From Fredinandcohnia aciditolerans (lineage in GTDB: Bacteria; Bacillota; Bacilli; Bacillales; Bacillaceae_L): DNA of 49,211 nucleotides. Of the stretch, positions 45,945-49,211 are shown one piece after another (position 1 is the first letter of the stretch; each line of letters starts with the position of its first letter). A model generated the notes under the pieces. That model was not told where the DNA came from and did not search any database. It saw nothing but the letters and a program-made list of their open reading frames with translations. A program made the position numbers and the translations under genes. Where the stretch lies: contig QGHH01000035.1 in the NCBI GenBank assembly GCA_003640645.1, forward strand, positions 1-49,211. Reading direction: 5' to 3'.

Positions 45945-47038
45945 TATGCATTCTCCTTCCGTTTTTTACTTCCTACCATCAACTTCAAGCCACCACCAAT
46001 AAGTAAGATACAAATAATCGTACCTTGGAAGTAATTATAGTAAAAATATTGAATATCAAAATTGAAAACTCTCATGATCGTAGGACCAACCGTAGGAAGG
46101 ACAACATTTACGAGTAAATAGTAAATCCCTAATGCAATCAGCCCAAATCCGACCCATTTTTGGTGATTGACAATATAGGAAACGACTGGAACATCCTCAA
46201 GATCCTCTTCTCCATGCTTTGACACCTTTTGTAGGGCATCAAAAAAGCTATAAAACCAAATAATGGGGATTAAAAACAGGAATAATGACAACCTAAGAAC
46301 ATCTAAAATATAAATCGCGAATAAAAAGGCAGCCATTAGCTGTATACCGCGTTTTTGTAGGCCAAGATACAAATGCCCCGCTCCTGGGAAAATCGCCAAA
46401 ATTGTGGCTAGCGTTTTGCTTTTACGCCCTTGCTCACGTCTTGTTTCCTCAAAATCCTCGATTATGGTCTTATCGACTAACTCTTCGCCTCGCTGTTTTT
46501 TCCCTATCAACTGAATCGCATCAAACATGTTATATACCCACAAAATCGGTAGAATCCCTAAAAACACCAAGAAAGCTCCTTGATCTGTAAAAATGGAAAT
46601 AAAAACCACCATGGTTCCCAATCCGAAAAATCCGATTAGAAAAGTCAATCCACGGTTTAGCAGGCCTAGTTGAAAATGCCCTAACCCCGGGATAAACGAA
46701 AGAATAATCGTATAGAAACGTTCTGAATCATCCGTTCGTGTAACAATTACTTGCTCATCTCCCGTTTGAATCACTTGTTCCTTTTGATTTTGCTTATTAT
46801 TCCGTAATAGAAAGATAATCATATCGAATACATTAAAAACCGTTAGAAAAAATGCAATGATGAACCCAACTAATAAAGGATCTTCAAAACCCGTCATCAT
46901 CCATCCGAAGATTCCAATTAATATAGATCCGACTGCTCCCACTCCATAAACAAACCCTCTTATCTTTCGATTTACATAAAAATGTCCAACACCTGGAATA
47001 AATGATAGGAAAAATGCCAGCACTGGATTATAACTCAT
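45944..47038 (-). CDS. Multi-span membrane protein with three PGxGH repeats
   Basis: 364 aa, about ten hydrophobic segments. Three internal repeats open with SFIPGVGHFYVNRKIRGF (about 11-28), SFIPGLGHFQLGLLNRG (about 112-128) and AIFPGAGHLYLGLQKRG (about 212-228), a TM2-like pattern (Pro-Gly-x-Gly-His, Gly/Asn, basic residue). A final two-segment part differs. Overlaps the anti-sigma gene by ATGA. No catalytic motif; likely scaffold or sensor in the envelope. Confidence 0.6.
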   Translation of the reverse strand: MSYNPVLAFFLSFIPGVGHFYVNRKIRGFVYGVGAVGSILIGIFGWMMTGFEDPLLVGFIIAFFLTVFNVFDMIIFLLRNNKQNQKEQVIQTGDEQVIVTRTDDSERFYTIILSFIPGLGHFQLGLLNRGLTFLIGFFGLGTMVVFISIFTDQGAFLVFLGILPILWVYNMFDAIQLIGKKQRGEELVDKTIIEDFEETRREQGRKSKTLATILAIFPGAGHLYLGLQKRGIQLMAAFLFAIYILDVLRLSLFLFLIPIIWFYSFFDALQKVSKHGEEDLEDVPVVSYIVNHQKWVGFGLIALGIYYLLVNVVLPTVGPTIMRVFNFDIQYFYYNYFQGTIICILLIGGGLKLMVGSKKRKENA

Positions 47039-47478
47039 TTTTCTCCCTCCTCTTGATCTGTAATGATTATGTCAAATACCGATAAAGCTTTTTCCATCAA
47101 ACTTGTTGAAACAGATTGTCTTTGTTTAGAAAAGCTAGATGCCTCCACTGTACCCACTATCCCCGTCATACTTTGGAAGACTCCAGTTGACATTAATGAT
47201 AATGTTACTACTGCTGCAACTCCATAATGGAATATCGGACTTTGTAAAATGGACTTTTTTTGTATTTCCTTGTTCACCGGCAGCTTCATTACTACCTCGT
47301 CTGTAAAATGAATATTTTCAAGATCTGGAAGCTCCCTGGCTTGGTCCTCTACAAGTTTCATATATATTTCTAAACATTGGTCACAGGAATATAGGTGATC
47401 TTCAATTTCTCCCCGCCTTGATTCTGCTAATTCATCCTTCATGTACAATAACCATTCTTCGTCTTTGTAATGTCTCAC
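47035..47478 (-). CDS. Anti-sigma factor with zinc-finger (ZAS-type) domain
   Basis: 147 aa. N-terminal cytoplasmic domain with the zinc motif HLYSCDQC (about 28-35), preceded by a short acidic helix, then one membrane segment (about 85-105) and a short external tail. Such proteins hold an ECF sigma factor inactive at the membrane. GTG start shares GTGA with the sigma gene stop. Confidence 0.82.
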   Translation of the reverse strand: MRHYKDEEWLLYMKDELAESRRGEIEDHLYSCDQCLEIYMKLVEDQARELPDLENIHFTDEVVMKLPVNKEIQKKSILQSPIFHYGVAAVVTLSLMSTGVFQSMTGIVGTVEASSFSKQRQSVSTSLMEKALSVFDIIITDQEEGEK

Positions 47479-48020
47479 CTAAAATCTTCCTCCTTCCAAT
47501 GTTTTTTCATCCAATTTCTAGCTCGGTATAGTTTTGTTTCAACCGTCTTTACTTCAACCTGTTGCTCGTCTGCAATTTGTTTATAACTTTTTTCTGCTAT
47601 GTAATAAGCTTCAATCACTTTGCGATAATTCGCAGGCATATCATGTAACCGACTTTTGACCAATTCTTTTTGTTCTTTTTGTAAAAGTGGCGATACAACA
47701 TTTTCCTCTAGGGAAGAGAGAGTCGGGAGTTCTTCCGGTTCAAGAATCATTTCTTGCTGCCGTTGTTTCTTCCGCTTTACATCTATTGCATGGTTCATAG
47801 CAATCCTTGTCATCCATGCTTTAATGCCCTGTGAACTGTACTGGGGGAGAGCATAATAGATTTTTAGAAACACTTCCTGCGACGCATCCTCGGCATCCTT
47901 TTCATGACGTAAAACTGAATATATGGCCTTGAATACTAGATTCTTATATTTTTCGATAAATAATCGAAAAGCATGCTCATCGCCTGCTTTTACCTTTTCA
48001 ATCAGAATCTCATCCTGAAT
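47475..48020 (-). CDS. ECF-type RNA polymerase sigma factor with putative AUU start
   Basis: 181 aa. Region 2 (about 10-75: AFRLFIEKYKNLVFKAIYSVL, then DAEDASQEVFLKIY, TRIAMNHAIDVKR) and region 4 (about 120-175: MPANYRKVIEAYYIAEKSYKQIA, VETKLYRARNWMKKH), read in parts, are complete. No ATG, GTG or TTG exists in frame upstream of region 2; the frame is closed by TAG 30 bases before 48020. ATT at 48018-48020 lies six bases after AAGGGGGGAG. A GTG at 47873 would give 132 aa without most of region 2. Overlaps the anti-sigma gene. Confidence 0.75.
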   Translation of the reverse strand: MQDEILIEKVKAGDEHAFRLFIEKYKNLVFKAIYSVLRHEKDAEDASQEVFLKIYYALPQYSSQGIKAWMTRIAMNHAIDVKRKKQRQQEMILEPEELPTLSSLEENVVSPLLQKEQKELVKSRLHDMPANYRKVIEAYYIAEKSYKQIADEQQVEVKTVETKLYRARNWMKKHWKEEDFR

Positions 48021-48123
48021 TGCGCTCTCCCCCCTTCTCTCTCTACCCTATTAGACGAACTTAACCCTACTATACCCTACACTTTTTATAAAAAAATTAA
48101 AAAAAATTTAAAGTCACGAAAAA

Positions 48124-48146
48124 AGACCCTCAAAACTTGAAGGTCT
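48124..48146 (-). terminator. Intrinsic terminator of the 83-aa protein gene
   Basis: AGACCTTCAA/TTGAGGGTCT with one G.T pair and a three-base loop, six T on the minus strand. Confidence 0.8.
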
Positions 48147-48155
48147 CCTAAACAA

Positions 48156-48407
48156 TTATTTATCTCGATGACGTAATTTATAGATTAATGCCGCGATTAA
48201 TGTTGATGGCAGATTTAACAAATTCCCTTGGAGGTTATACTGTAATTGTTGCTCCTCGAAGGACATGTCTTCATAGATTTCATTATGTGTTTTTTTCGTT
48301 TTCTTAAAATCTTCCTTCGTTGCCGCTATATTTCGATATTGGATTGGAATCATTATTAACATATAAAGAACTACAACAGCTCCAAGTATCATCCATATCA
48401 AATCCAT
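48156..48407 (-). CDS. Small membrane-anchored protein, unknown function
   Basis: 83 aa: one N-terminal membrane segment (about 3-22) and a charged cytoplasmic part (HNEIYEDMSFEEQQ) with a second weakly hydrophobic region (LLNLPSTLIAALIY). Start ATG after AAGGGGGTGCGAAG. I do not recognise the family. Own terminator; lies upstream of the sigma operon on the same strand. A cre-like sequence overlaps its leader. Confidence 0.6.
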   Translation of the reverse strand: MDLIWMILGAVVVLYMLIMIPIQYRNIAATKEDFKKTKKTHNEIYEDMSFEEQQLQYNLQGNLLNLPSTLIAALIYKLRHRDK

Positions 48408-48424
48408 CTTCGCACCCCCTTGAG

Positions 48425-48438
48425 TGAAAACGCTTATA
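48425..48438. promoter_or_regulatory. Weak cre-like site
   Basis: TGAAAACGCTTATA matches the cre consensus except the penultimate base and lies 17 bp upstream of the 83-aa protein start. Confidence 0.3.
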
Positions 48439-48560
48439 TTCAGTTTACGATTAGTACCCTGAGAAGGTTTCATGCGTAATGCATAAATATATTTTTTTCA
48501 GCCAATGGTTTATCAAAAAATACCGATTGCGGGAAATGTTAAGTGAAATTTTTACCAGGT

Positions 48561-49100
48561 GTGTAACGGTAGAGCCCTCTTGTGGTACACGCTGCGCACT
48601 ATTTCTACCGAGCGTGTAACGGTAGAGCTCTCTTGCGGTACATGCTACACACTATTTCTATCGAGCGTGTACCGGGAGAGCTTTCTTGCGATACATGCTA
48701 CACACTATTTCTATCGAGCGTGTACCGGGAGAGCTTTCTTGCGATACATGCTGGGTACTATTGCTGCCGAGCGTGTACCGGTAGAGCTCTCTTGCGGCAC
48801 ATGCTACTCCACTTTTTTTATCGAGTGTGTACCGGGAGAACTCTCTTGCGGGGCATACCGCACACTATTTCTATCGAGCATGTTCCGGTAGAGCTCTCTT
48901 ATGGGAATGTTAAACTGCTATTTCATTCAAGCCTGTACCGGTAGTACTCTCTTGCGGGACATGCTACACACTATTTCTGCCAAGCGTGTACCGGTAGAGC
49001 TCTTTTATGGGCATGTTAAACTGCTATTTCATTCAAGCCTGTACCTAGTAGAATTCGATTGCAGGACATCCTACTCCGCTATTTCAACCGACCGTATACC
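48561..49100. repeat. About ten tandem 53-bp repeats
   Basis: Units begin at GTGTACCGG-like motifs at 48561, 48614, 48667, 48720, 48773, 48827, 48880, 48933, 48986, 49039 and 49094; spacing 53 bp except 54 and 55 in two places. Copies are more diverged than in the other arrays, towards the right end most. Many units carry AGAGCTCT and GTACCG/CGGTAC inverted pairs. Not a multiple of 3; no ribosome sites; long open frames here are artefacts. Fills 48474-49130 with no gene. Confidence 0.9.
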
Positions 49101-49164
49101 GGTAAAATTCACCGTTGCTTGGCGACCAAAAAAAGAGGCTGGGACATAACTAGCTTCGAATAGT

Positions 49165-49211
49165 GATAAAGGAGAATTTGAGTGAACTCAAGTTCTCCTT
49201 TATCTATTTTT
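49165..49211 (+). terminator. Strong intrinsic terminator at the window edge
   Basis: GATAAAGGAGAA/TTCTCCTTTATC arms, continued by TTGAGT/ACTCAA, then TATTTTT. Preceded by AGAGGCTGGGACATAACT, a phrase common in repeated intergenic DNA of Firmicutes. No plus-strand gene ends here, so it probably belongs to a gene beyond the edge on the other strand or to the repeat itself. Confidence 0.6.

Noticed and set aside
47475-47873. 132-residue sigma factor starting at GTG
   Set aside because: It would lose most of region 2; the frame upstream encodes typical ECF region 2 sequence.
30045-49100. Repeat arrays at 30, 43 and 48.5 kb as CRISPR arrays
   Set aside because: Units are contiguous with no unique spacers, and no cas-like genes are present.

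Overview
The window looks like chromosomal DNA from a low-GC Gram-positive bacterium of the Bacillaceae (a relative of Bacillus, not B. subtilis itself). Reasons: AT-rich DNA, strong GGAGG-type ribosome binding sites, many GTG/TTG starts, intrinsic terminators, and genes with B. subtilis-type counterparts (ylmA-like ABC ATPase, rocD with a RocR-type sigma-54 activator, catE with a CatR-type regulator, dgkB next to rlmCD, yxcD-type DUF2653 gene). I see no rRNA, tRNA, CRISPR array, intact transposase or phage module.

Layout. 0.1-9.0 kb: oxidoreductase, chemoreceptor with a Pho-box-like promoter, ABC ATPase, tyrosine phenol-lyase, cupin, ornithine cyclodeaminase-like protein, MFS symporter and a small hydrophilic protein. 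9.1-13.1 kb: arginine/ornithine island, with an arginine-deiminase-fold protein, rocD behind a sigma-54 promoter, and a divergent RocR-like activator with three inverted repeats between them. 13.2-16.4 kb: GGCT-like protein, trans-sulfuration PLP enzyme, small membrane protein and SCO. 16.5-17.2 kb: tandem array of a structured 155-bp element. 17.2-21.6 kb: B-type haem-copper oxidoreductase operon (subunits IIa, II, I), methyltransferase and haem O synthase. 21.9-25.6 kb: GntP permease, small exported protein plus DUF2653 protein, and GAF-GGDEF protein. 26.2-30.0 kb: potABCD spermidine/putrescine transporter. 30.0-30.9 kb: 17 tandem 52-bp repeats. 31-41 kb: TetR/RND efflux pair, CatR-CatE-luciferase-like monooxygenase set, LysR/EamA pair, MFS plus amidohydrolase. 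41.5-44.8 kb: small protein, rlmCD and dgkB, the last two separated by a second 52-bp array. 45-48 kb: four overlapping genes for an ECF sigma factor, its zinc-finger anti-sigma and two membrane proteins. 48.5-49.2 kb: a 53-bp array and a terminator.

Most notable. (1) The haem-copper subunit I keeps all six metal-binding histidines but has Asn241 where O2-reducing B-type oxidases have the Tyr that is cross-linked to a CuB histidine. Its operon has a perfect Fnr-type site placed at about -41.5 from a good -10. Together these suggest an anaerobically induced NO reductase rather than an oxidase. (2) The ECF sigma reading frame has no ATG/GTG/TTG start that includes region 2; an AUU codon sits at ideal distance from a strong Shine-Dalgarno. 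(3) Two elements of exactly 156 bp (33842 and 41286) share flanking GAYTAGTACAG direct repeats and two palindromes whose centres are 54 bp apart; a third locus (5.6 kb) keeps the same 54-bp spacing. (4) Three intergenic arrays with 52/52/53-bp units, two of which share sequence motifs. (5) A repeat family starting with AGAAAAGCGCAGG that sits immediately after stop codons in the sense orientation.
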